A stretch of DNA of 39,226 nucleotides from JAUVZL01 sp965603515 (GCA_965603515.1 CBFDDH010000023.1:1-39226), one strand, 5' to 3'. Shown: positions 7,867-16,240, counted from the stretch's first letter. Translations and numbers: made by a program. The notes: generated by a model from the sequence alone, not told the origin.

Positions 7867-7879
7867 ATCCTCGGACAGC

Positions 7880-8662
7880 ATGAATATCATTGAAACCCGA
7901 GATATCTCTTTTTCCTATAATACAAAAGAGGTGCTGACCAATGTTTCGTTGTTCCTGAAACGAGGTGAGTTTCTCGGTATCATCGGTCCTAACGGTGCTG
8001 GTAAATCAACTATTCTAAGGTTGATCTGCGGTATCTTAAAACCGAAGCACGGTACGATTACAGTTTCTGGACACGAGACGCGCGATATTGAACGCAAGCA
8101 GCTCGCTAAAAAAATCGCCTTTGTGCCCCAGGAAACTCACTTTGCTCTGAATTTCACGATCGAGGAAATAGTCATGATGGGAAGATTCCCATATCTACGT
8201 GCATTCCAAAGAGAGAACAAAATCGATTATGAGGCGCGCGACCATGCCCTGGCATATACTGATATCCAGGAGTTCAGAAAAAGACCGATAAACTCTTTAT
8301 CTTCAGGTGAACGACAACGCGTGGTTTTAGCCCGGGCTTTAGCTCAAGAACCAGCCATACTCATCCTTGACGAACCAACCAGCCACCTTGACCTGCACCA
8401 TCAATTCGCGATAATGGAACTCTTAAAAAAACTGAATAAAGAAGGCATGTCAATAATAGCAGTCAACCATGATCTAAATTTAGCAAGCCTATATTGCGAG
8501 CATCTGGTTCTCTTACATCAAGGCAAGGTTTTTGAGCAAGGAAGTCCGAAAGATTTGATAACTGAAAAAATATTGAAGCAAGTCTACCAAACTGAAGTTA
8601 AGGTTATCAGACACCCACATAAAGATGTGCCCCACATCTTATTAAATCCTAAAGGAGAATAA
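7880..8662 (+). CDS. ATP-binding subunit of the BtuFCD/FecBCD-type importer
   Basis: Complete ABC ATPase of the FepC/BtuD class. Walker A is GPNGAGKS (36-43), the signature is LSSGERQRV, and Walker B is AILILDEPTSHLD followed by the switch His in VNHDLN. The length of 260 aa is normal for the class. It drives uptake through the permease encoded upstream. No strong Shine-Dalgarno precedes the ATG, which starts 13 nt after the palindromic element, so translation may depend on that local structure or on a start generated by it. The stop is followed after one base by the yjbQ-like gene. Confidence 0.93.
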   Translation: MNIIETRDISFSYNTKEVLTNVSLFLKRGEFLGIIGPNGAGKSTILRLICGILKPKHGTITVSGHETRDIERKQLAKKIAFVPQETHFALNFTIEEIVMMGRFPYLRAFQRENKIDYEARDHALAYTDIQEFRKRPINSLSSGERQRVVLARALAQEPAILILDEPTSHLDLHHQFAIMELLKKLNKEGMSIIAVNHDLNLASLYCEHLVLLHQGKVFEQGSPKDLITEKILKQVYQTEVKVIRHPHKDVPHILLNPKGE

Positions 8663-8663
8663 G

Positions 8664-9083
8664 ATGCAAATCATAAATCAAAGAATTACCTTGAAGACCA
8701 AAGGCAGCGGCGATCTTGTAAATATCACTGATGAGATATCAGAACTGCTCCAAAAATCGAAATTAACTAAAGGTAATATCACGGTCTTTAATATCGGCTC
8801 AACCGCCGCGATCACAACTTTTGAATTTGAACCAGGGATGATCAAAGACATGCAGGAGCTCTACGAAAAGATCGTTCCGTCAAGTCAACATTACCATCAT
8901 GATGATACCTGGGGTGATGCCAATGGATTCAGCCACCTGCGTGCTGCGCTCCAGGGCCCGTGTTTGACCATACCCTTTGAAAAAGGTAGCCTCTTACTGG
9001 GCACATGGCAGCAGGTTGTCCTTGCCGAATTTGACAACCGACCGCGCCAGCGCAAAATAGTCGTCCAGATAATTGGCGAATAG
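8664..9083 (+). CDS. YjbQ/UPF0047 family protein
   Basis: All family landmarks are present: the HYHHDDTWGDANGFSHLRAAL stretch with its His and Asp residues, LQGPCLTIPFEKGSLLLGTWQQVVLAEFDNRPR, and the C-terminal strand RKIVVQIIGE. YjbQ proteins are about 135-140 residues, as here. They are reported to have weak thiamine-phosphate synthase activity, so they are called secondary thiamine-phosphate synthase enzymes, but the physiological role is unsettled. AAAGGAG lies 7 nt upstream, and the gene directly follows the importer ATPase, so it is probably cotranscribed. This pairing might hint at vitamin-related cargo; that is inference. Confidence 0.92.
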   Translation: MQIINQRITLKTKGSGDLVNITDEISELLQKSKLTKGNITVFNIGSTAAITTFEFEPGMIKDMQELYEKIVPSSQHYHHDDTWGDANGFSHLRAALQGPCLTIPFEKGSLLLGTWQQVVLAEFDNRPRQRKIVVQIIGE

Positions 9084-9292
9084 AAAAACGTTTGACGAAA
9101 ACATGGCGTGTGGGGTCAGATCCCTGTGATGTCCTCAGAACAGGCTGGAAACTAGAAACTATTTTGGATGTTTTAATATCGGAGTTTATAACCGTTGTGT
9201 TACCTTGTGCTGTTATTTGATCTTAATTACTTTCTGTTGCAGTCTACGACTGCATCGATGACAGAGATTTAAAGATAGATTACAGTGATGTA

Positions 9293-9721
9293 TTATTTAA
9301 TTTTAACAACTTTTTGAATAATCTTTCCATCAACTTCAATGAAGTAGATCCCTGGTTTGATTTTGTCAGGCATCACAACTCGTCCTGTGATGTCAAAGAC
9401 TTTGCAGTTTGTATCTGCAGGTAGAAGTAAAGGTCCACTAATGACTGTAGTATAAAAAAAGTCTTTCTTGACAATCGATTTTTCCTCTTTAATACCAAGA
9501 TCAGGAGGAAGGCTGATCACTATGAAATCACTACCAGTGCCACTGCCCCAGCTTCGTCCTGCAACATAGATGTTACCATCAGCACCATAAACAAGGGAAT
9601 TGGCCTCATCATTAGCATTCCCCGGCCCATTATATTTGTATATCCAATTCTCGCCTTGCGCAAAAAGTATTAATGGTAAAACTATTAATGGGATTGTTTT
9701 CCAAACATTGTTCTTTTCCAA
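9293..9721 (-). CDS. Mini secreted protein with one SBBP repeat and a C-terminal sorting domain
   Basis: Residues 1-22 form a signal peptide ending LILFAQG. Residues 24-70 (WIYKYNGPGNANDEANSLVYGADGNIYVAGRSWGSGTGSDFIVI) match one seven-bladed beta-propeller repeat of the SBBP type (W-x-x-x-Y-N-G, D-x-A, D-x-x-G-N-x-Y-V-x-G). Residues 105-142 (CKVFDITGRVV, then GIYFIEVDGKIIQKVVKIK) are a type IX-like C-terminal sorting domain. Proteins with these parts are usually many hundred residues long, so this 142-aa form looks like a remnant from which the middle was deleted. The frame is intact and has a promoter. TTG is the start, with GAGGAGG just upstream. Confidence 0.7.
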   Translation of the reverse strand: MEKNNVWKTIPLIVLPLILFAQGENWIYKYNGPGNANDEANSLVYGADGNIYVAGRSWGSGTGSDFIVISLPPDLGIKEEKSIVKKDFFYTTVISGPLLLPADTNCKVFDITGRVVMPDKIKPGIYFIEVDGKIIQKVVKIK

Positions 9722-9739
9722 TCCGCCTCCTCTCCATTA

Positions 9740-9767
9740 ATTATAAGCGCAATTAAAATGTTGTCAA
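9740..9767 (-). promoter_or_regulatory. Promoter of the mini sorting-domain protein
   Basis: Minus strand: TTGACA (9767-9762), 16-nt spacer, TATAAT (9745-9740). It is followed by GAGGAGG and a TTG start, giving a short conventional leader. Confidence 0.75.
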
Positions 9768-10060
9768 GGTATGGGCTTCTCAACAATACATTTCGAAATG
9801 TTCCATAAGTCCGTTGCCTTAGGTATAGTAAGCTTGTTATCTGTAGAAAATCCAGTGTTTTTTGATTTACACCAAATGCTTGTGTCTAATTTGTTTCATT
9901 TATAATTGGTCAGTGATATGACTCAGCGCGTACGCACATACTGGGCGGAGTTGGATTGACCCCGTTAGAGAATACATTATAATGCTATTCATAGTACCGG
10001 ATACTAGAAAAATCCCTTATCCCTGCTAACAGGACTGCAGTAATAATCCAAATGTAAGGT

Positions 10061-10082
10061 GGGAGCGACTTTCTAGTCGCGA
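10061..10082. repeat. Short hairpin repeat, GCGACT-TTCT-AGTCGC
   Basis: A perfect 6-bp stem with a 4-nt loop (10065-10080) inside the wording GTGGGAGCGACTTTCTAGTCGCGA. Such GTRGGAGCGAC...GTCGC units are familiar as dispersed intergenic repeats in several uncultivated phyla. There is one copy here and no U-tract, so it is not a typical terminator. Confidence 0.5.
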
Positions 10083-10113
10083 TAACGGTTGTATTGTCTC
10101 CTTTTCTCCCCAT

Positions 10114-10132
10114 CTCCGTTTCCCCGATACTC
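10114..10132 (-). repeat. Dispersed short intergenic repeat, copy 1
   Basis: CTCCGTTTCCCCGATACTC matches the copy at 37414-37432 at 16 of 19 positions. Related copies are at 19423-19440 (opposite orientation) and 37405-37440. Confidence 0.45.
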
Positions 10133-10143
10133 TCCAATCGGGG
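10122..10143. promoter_or_regulatory. Inverted repeat touching the -35 box, possible operator
   Basis: CCCCGAT (10122-10128) and ATCGGGG (10137-10143) are a perfect 7-bp inverted repeat with an 8-nt centre. The right arm ends exactly where TTGACA (10144-10149) begins, a position suited to an activator or repressor site. It could equally be a chance hairpin in the repeat-rich gap. Confidence 0.4.
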
Positions 10144-10171
10144 TTGACATCCCCACTTAGTAACTTATAAT
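10144..10171 (+). promoter_or_regulatory. Promoter of the DUF4159 operon, leaderless type
   Basis: TTGACA (10144-10149), 16-nt spacer, TATAAT (10166-10171), then exactly 6 nt (TATATT) to the ATG at 10178. Both boxes are perfect consensus, and the expected +1 falls on the A of the start codon. Confidence 0.82.
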
Positions 10172-10177
10172 TATATT

Positions 10178-10810
10178 ATGCATATCCTGATGATGATAAC
10201 ACTGCTTTTTACTCAGTATGATTTTACCATTGCCCGTCTCAAATATTCAGGCGGCGGTGATTGGTATTCAGACCCCTCGTCTTTACCGAACTTACTCGAG
10301 GCGATAAATGAAAGAACCACGATTCGGGCTGCGCCCCGAGAGGAAAACGTAGAGATCACTGACCCCAAATTGTTCCAGTATCCATACCTATATATGACCG
10401 GTCATGGCAAAGTCCGTTTTTCAGATGAGGATATTAAGATCCTGAGGAAGTATTTTGCTGCCGGCGGATTTCTCCACGCTGACGACAATTATGGCATGGA
10501 TTCTACTTTCCGTCGAGAAATAGAAAAGGTTTTCCCTGATTCGCCGCTTATTGAATTACCCTTTGACCATGATATATATCATTCTTTTTATAAATTCCCT
10601 GATGGTTTACCAAAGATCCATGAACACGATAGTGAATCTCCTCAAGGCTTTGGTATATTCTACGATGATCAACTTGTTGTCTTCTACACTTATGAAAGTG
10701 ATTTAGGCGATGGCTGGGAAGACCCTGATGTGCACAATGATCCACCAGAAAAACGGGAAGATGCCATCCGGATGGGGATAAATATTATAGTCTATAGTCT
10801 AACCCATTAG
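10178..10810 (+). CDS. DUF4159 domain protein (210 aa)
   Basis: After a short hydrophobic signal (MHILMMITLLFTQ) comes a whole DUF4159 domain: ARLKYSGGGDWYSDPSSLPNLLEAI, the LYMTGHGKVRFSDEDIKILRKYFAAGGFLHADDNYG core, and FDHDIYHSFYKFPDG. The fold is related to class-I glutamine-amidotransferase-like proteins (the GHG and GGFLHADD parts), but catalysis is not known. DUF4159 genes are usually found in MoxR / DUF58 / VWA / DUF4175 clusters. Here the DUF4175 gene follows at once, but no MoxR or VWA gene is present in the window. The start is fixed by the promoter 6 nt upstream. Confidence 0.88.
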   Translation: MHILMMITLLFTQYDFTIARLKYSGGGDWYSDPSSLPNLLEAINERTTIRAAPREENVEITDPKLFQYPYLYMTGHGKVRFSDEDIKILRKYFAAGGFLHADDNYGMDSTFRREIEKVFPDSPLIELPFDHDIYHSFYKFPDGLPKIHEHDSESPQGFGIFYDDQLVVFYTYESDLGDGWEDPDVHNDPPEKREDAIRMGINIIVYSLTH

Positions 10811-10816
10811 GTACAA

Positions 10817-13800
10817 GTGTCAGATATTAGTCCAGTTTTAGATAAAACAAGAAAGTTCGCGCGTCATCAGCAACTTATTGATTTCATCGTTTTACTGATC
10901 GTTGTGCTAGGCATAACGATAATATCGACTTCAGTCGCACTGCTTCTTCTCAAATCACCGCTTTATGGCCTTATCGGTCTTATCCCGCTATTCTTTTATC
11001 GTCCGGTTTCCCTTATCAAACGAGCAAAAATCCTTGAGGAAAAAATCGGCTTAAAAGGTGAAATTGTAAACAGTATTCAATTATCACTTATCAAAGAGGA
11101 CAACAAGGAGAAATATTCACCCGAGTTGATACATGCCTATATTTCAGACGCGACCGAGAAAATAAAGGCAATCGATTTCAAAAAATACCTTTCGTACACA
11201 CCCCTATACTCTGGTCTGCGATTCCTGCTGATCGCCATTATTCTTGCCTTGCTTCACCCAGTAATTCATCCTGGACACTTCTGGTATGCCCTTAATCATG
11301 ATATATTCTACACTGTGGAACCCGGGGATACAGCACTTCTCAAAGGTTCTACAGTTGAGGTAAAACTATCCCTCAATGGTGTATATTTACCAAAAAACGC
11401 AAGGCTCGTACTTTCTGAAAATCAAACAGTGACCGAGAAAAAACTCACCGTACAAGATGGTCTTGCGCAAGAGAATATCAAGTTAGCAGAATCAGTGTCT
11501 TATCATTTTACTTTCCTCGAGCACACGACTGAACCATATTTCCTGAAAAAAATGGAACCAATATATATTAAGGAACTAACTTTTCTTCTCAAGTACCCAA
11601 CTTACACAAAACTCAAAGATGATGTAAAAACTGGTCGGCAACTGATCGTTCCCGAAGGAACCAGAATAATAATGAAAGGTAAAACATCACAACCCCTGGT
11701 TTCGGGCAGACTAGTCTTGAACGACACGATTAAACTAAAGTGCGAAGACAAGACCTTTCACGCGGAGTTTAAGGTCAAACAGAGTGGTACGGCTTTCCTG
11801 TACCTTAAATCAACGACTGAGATAAAAGAACAGATAATCATATACGCAGTGCCTGATTTACCACCACTTATCGACATCTTCTACCCGGGATTCAATATAC
11901 CGCTACCCCATGACATGCAGATCGATATCAGCATCAGGTGTAGTGATGACTATGGTTTAGCAAAAGCATTGTTTCATTACACCTTTGAAAACAAATATGA
12001 AAAAACACTCGCTATAAAATATGGCGCACTCGAAGATACCGTGTATTTTACATGGGATGTATCAAACCTTGGCATGCTCCCCGGTGATGAAGTTTCATAT
12101 TTTGCAGAAATTATCGACAATGCCGGCAAGATAAGCAAAAGCGAGACGTACTATATCTACTTCCCTACCATGGAAGAGATTTATGAAGAAATAGACAGAA
12201 AAGAAGAACTGGTACAAAGAGACCTCGAGGACCTCCAAATAGAACACGCTGATGAAATAGACGAGATATCAAGGTTGCACGATAAGATAATGAGAGAACG
12301 GGAACTTCTCTGGGCGGATCAGGAAAAATTGCGCACTGCAATTTCCAAAGAACAGAAGATCCTTGAAAAGATTGATTCATGGCAGACTGAATTCGAAAAG
12401 ACCATTGAGAAACTAAATGAGGGCATACTCCTTGACCAGGAATCAATTGAGCATCTCCAGGAAATTGCTAAAATATTGCAGGAAATCGCGCCCGATGAAT
12501 TACGCAAGACTTTGGAGAATCTCCAGGCTGCACTGAACAAAGGACCGCGGGATATCCAAATGGCGCTTGAAGATTTGAAAAAGAAACAAGAAGAAATGGC
12601 AAAAGCCATTGAAAGAACTCTGGAGATCCTAAAGAGATTCCAACAAGAAGAAAAACTAAAAGAGCTTGCACAAATGGCTGACGAGCTTGCCGAACAGGCT
12701 GAGGAAATCGATCAAGCGCTCGATCAAGAGAATTCTCAAGCACTCCAGCAGGAACTTGACGATTTAAAGAAAGCTATTTCCGAACTCAGCAAAGAGCTAC
12801 AGGAACTCGCTGACGCCGAAGGTCTTGAGCAAGACATAAGACAAAAACTAGAGGAACTCGCCCAGCAAACTCAGGATATGACCGGCGACATGTCCTCCCC
12901 TTCACCCGGAGAGATGCAAAAAGGTTTAGAAATGACGGCTGCGGATCTGCAGAGGTTGTATGAACAACTCACAAAAGGTCGGTCAGCACAATTGAGAAAG
13001 AAACTTCTCGATGTCGTGAATCAACTAATCGACATCTCTAAAGCTGAAGAGCATCTTGCTCAGGATAAGACATTTGACATAGTGCAACAAAACCAGATCA
13101 TCAATGCTACTAAAGCTGTAGCTGAAAGTCTTTATGCCCAACAGGTCAAGAGTCTTCACATTACGCCGAGCATGGGTAAGAACCTTGCCAAAGCGATCAA
13201 ACATATGGAAAAATCTAAACAGGCAAGAACACATATGCAGAACAGCCAGGAGGCAATGAAGCAAATCAACCTCGTCTGTTTTGAAATGCTCAAAAAACTT
13301 GAGCAAGCGAGTGAAGGTGGTTCATCAACTGGCATGGATAATTTTCTGCAATCGCTCTCAAAGTTGTCACAAGGACAGATGTCTCTGAGCCAATCGATGT
13401 CTGGTTTCTTCCCTATCCCAGTCAGCGGGTTGACGTCCGATCAAAAAGCACAGATCCAAAGACTTGCCGGCAAACAGCGCGCCCTACGTCAATCACTGGA
13501 ATCACTACGCAGTGATGTAGGACCGAACCAGCACCAAGAGATGCTCGACCAAGTGATCGAAGAGATGAAGCAGGCGGAAGAAGATCTATACCAATACAAA
13601 CTTGACCGTGAGCTTATTGAACGCCAAAAAAAAATAATATCAAGACTCCTCGATGCACAGAAATCAATCCGCAAGGAAGATTATGAAAAGAAACGCAAAA
13701 GTAAACCCGGTGAGGAATTCCTCGTTAGAGAAAATCCTGATGCCCTACCTGCAGAACTCGGCAAAGACCGTCTGCGTGAGCTAATCCAAAAAGCCCTGCG

Positions 13801-13870
13801 CGAATCATACCCCAAAGAATACGAACTGTACATAAGAGAGTATTTCAGAAAACTGCTTGAGGACCGATGA
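10817..13870 (+). CDS. DUF4175-type membrane protein with long coiled coil (1017 aa)
   Basis: Membrane spans at about residues 20-45, 48-66 and 132-148 precede a periplasmic-looking beta-rich region (about 160-450) with Ig-like stretches (PPLIDIFYPGF, SIRCSDDYGLAKALFHY, GDEVSYFAEIIDNAGK). Residues 455-690 are almost continuous Glu/Lys/Gln helix and must form a long coiled coil, followed by a Gln/Met-rich region (SKLSQGQMSLSQSMSG) and a final helix. This matches the DUF4175 family found beside MoxR AAA proteins. Function is unknown, but an envelope scaffold is likely. Start is GTG, 6 nt after the DUF4159 stop. Its end overlaps the TPR gene as ATGA. Confidence 0.8.
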   Translation: MSDISPVLDKTRKFARHQQLIDFIVLLIVVLGITIISTSVALLLLKSPLYGLIGLIPLFFYRPVSLIKRAKILEEKIGLKGEIVNSIQLSLIKEDNKEKYSPELIHAYISDATEKIKAIDFKKYLSYTPLYSGLRFLLIAIILALLHPVIHPGHFWYALNHDIFYTVEPGDTALLKGSTVEVKLSLNGVYLPKNARLVLSENQTVTEKKLTVQDGLAQENIKLAESVSYHFTFLEHTTEPYFLKKMEPIYIKELTFLLKYPTYTKLKDDVKTGRQLIVPEGTRIIMKGKTSQPLVSGRLVLNDTIKLKCEDKTFHAEFKVKQSGTAFLYLKSTTEIKEQIIIYAVPDLPPLIDIFYPGFNIPLPHDMQIDISIRCSDDYGLAKALFHYTFENKYEKTLAIKYGALEDTVYFTWDVSNLGMLPGDEVSYFAEIIDNAGKISKSETYYIYFPTMEEIYEEIDRKEELVQRDLEDLQIEHADEIDEISRLHDKIMRERELLWADQEKLRTAISKEQKILEKIDSWQTEFEKTIEKLNEGILLDQESIEHLQEIAKILQEIAPDELRKTLENLQAALNKGPRDIQMALEDLKKKQEEMAKAIERTLEILKRFQQEEKLKELAQMADELAEQAEEIDQALDQENSQALQQELDDLKKAISELSKELQELADAEGLEQDIRQKLEELAQQTQDMTGDMSSPSPGEMQKGLEMTAADLQRLYEQLTKGRSAQLRKKLLDVVNQLIDISKAEEHLAQDKTFDIVQQNQIINATKAVAESLYAQQVKSLHITPSMGKNLAKAIKHMEKSKQARTHMQNSQEAMKQINLVCFEMLKKLEQASEGGSSTGMDNFLQSLSKLSQGQMSLSQSMSGFFPIPVSGLTSDQKAQIQRLAGKQRALRQSLESLRSDVGPNQHQEMLDQVIEEMKQAEEDLYQYKLDRELIERQKKIISRLLDAQKSIRKEDYEKKRKSKPGEEFLVRENPDALPAELGKDRLRELIQKALRESYPKEYELYIREYFRKLLEDR

Positions 13871-14580
13871 TATTACTATTTTTCTTTTTCAACCTTGAAC
13901 TAAGCAACAAAATCGATAGTCTGAAAAGCATTGTAGATAAAAACCCCAAATTATCAATCATTACTGAACTCAATATGTGTTATTTCATGGCTGGTCACGA
14001 TAGTTTAGGTATTGAATTACTAAGAAAATACTACGACCGTCTGGTTACTCATAACAATGCTGCGATTAGGTTACATTTAGCTGATGATTATCTATATACT
14101 GGTGATATCCTTGGGGCACGCGATGAATATCTGAAATTAGTCAGCCGTTACCCCGGTTCGATATTTGCCAACGATGCTCTTGAAAAACTCTACATGATTG
14201 AAAATGCCCGTTTAGATACGACAACTTTCAAATCCTTGGGCTATTCAATTTTTCTCCATCAAAGCGGTCAACTAGACGTGGCAAAAGATAGCCTAAAAAA
14301 TCTCGTAAAGACCAGGTTAGGAGATTATGCACTCTACTATCTTGCCCTCATCTTTATCAAACAAGAAAACCTTGGGCAAGCAGTCAGCGCTCTTGATAAT
14401 TTAACCACATCATTCCCAGATCACAAAATACACAATGCGATCTTACTCCAGGCTGATATATATATTGATTTAAATAAAGAAAAGGAAGCGCGTACTATTT
14501 TGGAGGAGCTTATCGTGCGTGAACCGACTTCGATTTATGCAGTCCGTGCACGCAAAATGTTAGCTAATAACTTCGAGTGA
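13867..14580 (+). CDS. Tetratricopeptide-repeat protein (237 aa)
   Basis: A short hydrophobic start (MILLFFFFNLEL) is followed by alpha-helical repeats of TPR type. Examples are AIRLHLADDYLYTGDILGARDEYLKLVSRYPGS, LGDYALYYLALIFIKQENLGQAVSALDNLTTSFPDHK and AILLQADIYIDLNKEKEARTILEELIVREPTS. It lacks an enzymatic domain and is likely a periplasmic scaffold. GAGGA precedes the ATG, which overlaps the upstream stop as ATGA, so translation is coupled to the DUF4175 gene. TPR proteins are common partners in MoxR/Bat-type envelope clusters. Confidence 0.82.
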   Translation: MILLFFFFNLELSNKIDSLKSIVDKNPKLSIITELNMCYFMAGHDSLGIELLRKYYDRLVTHNNAAIRLHLADDYLYTGDILGARDEYLKLVSRYPGSIFANDALEKLYMIENARLDTTTFKSLGYSIFLHQSGQLDVAKDSLKNLVKTRLGDYALYYLALIFIKQENLGQAVSALDNLTTSFPDHKIHNAILLQADIYIDLNKEKEARTILEELIVREPTSIYAVRARKMLANNFE

Positions 14581-14611
14581 CCTGGTTGGAGTGACAGCAC
14601 TCGTAAGGCGG

Positions 14612-14634
14612 TCAGACAATGACAGTCTGTCTGA
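14612..14634. other. Inverted repeat between convergent genes
   Basis: TCAGACA (14612-14618) and TGTCTGA (14628-14634) form a 7-bp stem with a 9-nt loop between two converging genes. No U-tract on either side, so a terminator role is only possible, not shown. Confidence 0.35.
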
Positions 14635-14660
14635 GACGGATGCGGTCGTATTCTAAAATG

Positions 14661-15608
14661 CTATTCTTTTATTGATTCAATCGTGACCGTGCCAGCGACC
14701 TTTATTGGCCACTCCAGCCCTTCTTGTCCACCAGACACGCCATCTGATGCTCGAATTGTCCCTTCGAATATCTGGTCTAACTGCGATTTAGTGCACCACC
14801 CGGTTATTCGATCAAGAACCATTGAACCGCTTTGTTCTCCGGATAAATCATAGAAGATTTCCGGGCCGAGACTTTGAGTGAGTATCGCTTCTTCAGGTGA
14901 TTCCACTTTTGTATGGACATCGAGTATCACCTCAGTATCACTTATTTCCTTTATCTTCCAGGTATTGTTTAGTATCATCGGAAAAGGGAAATCCTTGCTC
15001 ATAGTCCATGTCGCCTGCCATGAGTCACCAACGCCAACTGGTCGGTCCGGATAAATGGAAAACATGCTCTTCATTGTTTCTTTTAACGCAACATCACCAA
15101 ACTGGTTCTGCATGCTCTGCTTGATTTTCTCGGTCATTTCATCGGATGCCGGTAAATCCATATCTTTGACCATCTTATCGATAATCTTATCCCCTCCTTT
15201 GATGTCAACGACAGTACCCTGGGACGATATCTCCATGGTGAATCCCTGATCGATAAGTGATGCAAAACCCTGGGCAAGGGCCGGTATCTCTTTATTATCC
15301 TCCCAAGATCTATAGTCGATCTTGCCCAAGGGACCATCTTGCGTATATCCGATACGTTCATAAACAATATCAACGATGGTATTGCCCTGATCATTGATCT
15401 CTTTCACATCATATCGGTATTCCATTGTTATGGTCTGGTCCATTTCAACGACCTGACCCTGGATAGTCTGTGATATCTGTTGGTTGGTCGTGACCCTGCA
15501 TTTATATACAGATCCTGGTTTTATATCGAACTTCAGATCTATTTTCGGTCCTGCACAACTAATGATTACAAAGATCATTAAAAGCAGGAATCCACATGTT
15601 TTCTTCAT
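14661..15608 (-). CDS. Lipoprotein, DUF6263-like (315 aa)
   Basis: The signal MKKTCGFLLLMIFVIISC ends in a lipidation-type Cys18 followed by AG. The mature part is beta-rich with regular strands (KPGSVYKCRVTTNQQISQTI, QTITMEYRYDVKEI, DIVYERIGYTQDG), then PVGVGDSWQATWTMSKDFPF and NNTWKIKEISDTEVILDVHTKVES. This is the pattern of DUF6263-like proteins, in which a treated quantity scales with a fitted baseline; no biochemical role is known. AAAAAAGGAG lies upstream and overlaps the stop of the HAD gene 5 nt away, so the two are cotranscribed. Confidence 0.65.
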   Translation of the reverse strand: MKKTCGFLLLMIFVIISCAGPKIDLKFDIKPGSVYKCRVTTNQQISQTIQGQVVEMDQTITMEYRYDVKEINDQGNTIVDIVYERIGYTQDGPLGKIDYRSWEDNKEIPALAQGFASLIDQGFTMEISSQGTVVDIKGGDKIIDKMVKDMDLPASDEMTEKIKQSMQNQFGDVALKETMKSMFSIYPDRPVGVGDSWQATWTMSKDFPFPMILNNTWKIKEISDTEVILDVHTKVESPEEAILTQSLGPEIFYDLSGEQSGSMVLDRITGWCTKSQLDQIFEGTIRASDGVSGGQEGLEWPIKVAGTVTIESIKE

Positions 15609-15613
15609 TTTCC

Positions 15614-16240
15614 TTACTCCTTTTTTAATATTTTATTGGCCAAATCGTAAATGTCCTCAGGTCCTTTGACTTCAAGGATCCGCATACCTATTTCCTGAGC
15701 CGGCTCTAGATCAACATCATAGCGATCGCCCACATATAAACAGGCTTTGGGCTCAATGCCTAACTCGGCGGCGGCTTTTTTGAAAAATTCAAGTTCCGGT
15801 TTCAGGATCTCAAAGCTATTAAAGGTGAATACTCTATCAAATAAACCATCCAATTCAAGGGATTCAATGACCCGCTCAGTCTGTATTCTGTTATTATTTG
15901 TCATAACTGCCAGGCGATGATTCTTTTTTAGTTTAACAAGGCTCGCTTTCAATTTCTCATCTTTATGCAGAAAGTCACGTGGGTCAAAGAAGGCGATGTT
16001 CTCTTTATGCCAAACTTTTATCGGGATATCGAATGATTTCAAAGTTAAGGTGTAGGGAACTGGAAAACCGCTTTTTACCTTGAGCTCAGCTCTTCGTTCC
16101 TCAATTAGGTCTTGGGCTTGGTCTAATGGAATATCATCAGACTTTGCCAGGGTATAATATGCAGCTTTGGCAAACTGCTCTTTGATATCTGTATTCGTGT
16201 AGAGCGTGCCGTCCATGTCAAAGATAATTGCCTTGATCAT
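15614..16240 (-). CDS. HAD-family hydrolase (phosphatase-like, 208 aa)
   Basis: A haloacid-dehalogenase-type phosphatase. Motif I is DMDGT with nucleophile Asp8 and acid Asp10; motif II is VMTNN; motif III has the Lys in EILKPELEF; motif IV is YVGDRYDVDLEPAQEIG. An alpha-helical cap (residues about 18-95) marks a C1-capped enzyme like phosphoglycolate or sugar-phosphate phosphatases. Substrate cannot be set from sequence. No Shine-Dalgarno is visible. It sits 50 nt downstream of porB, with a short hairpin between them, and just upstream of the DUF6263-like gene. Confidence 0.88.
   Translation of the reverse strand: MIKAIIFDMDGTLYTNTDIKEQFAKAAYYTLAKSDDIPLDQAQDLIEERRAELKVKSGFPVPYTLTLKSFDIPIKVWHKENIAFFDPRDFLHKDEKLKASLVKLKKNHRLAVMTNNNRIQTERVIESLELDGLFDRVFTFNSFEILKPELEFFKKAAAELGIEPKACLYVGDRYDVDLEPAQEIGMRILEVKGPEDIYDLANKILKKE

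Larger units (their letters stand above)
9722..10177. other. Intergenic region of 456 nt with promoters and repeats
   Basis: No credible gene. It contains the two divergent promoters (9740-9767 minus, 10144-10171 plus), the GCGACT hairpin (10061-10082), a copy of a dispersed short repeat (10114-10132) and an inverted repeat against the plus-strand -35 box (10122-10143). I see nothing definite in 9768-10060. Confidence 0.7.

Noticed and set aside
7708..7893. 61-residue frame across the importer gap
   Set aside because: It runs through the palindromic element, has no SD, and resembles no protein.
9084..9292. Possible gene or RNA in the 209-nt gap after yjbQ
   Set aside because: No frame, promoter or clear structure could be supported.
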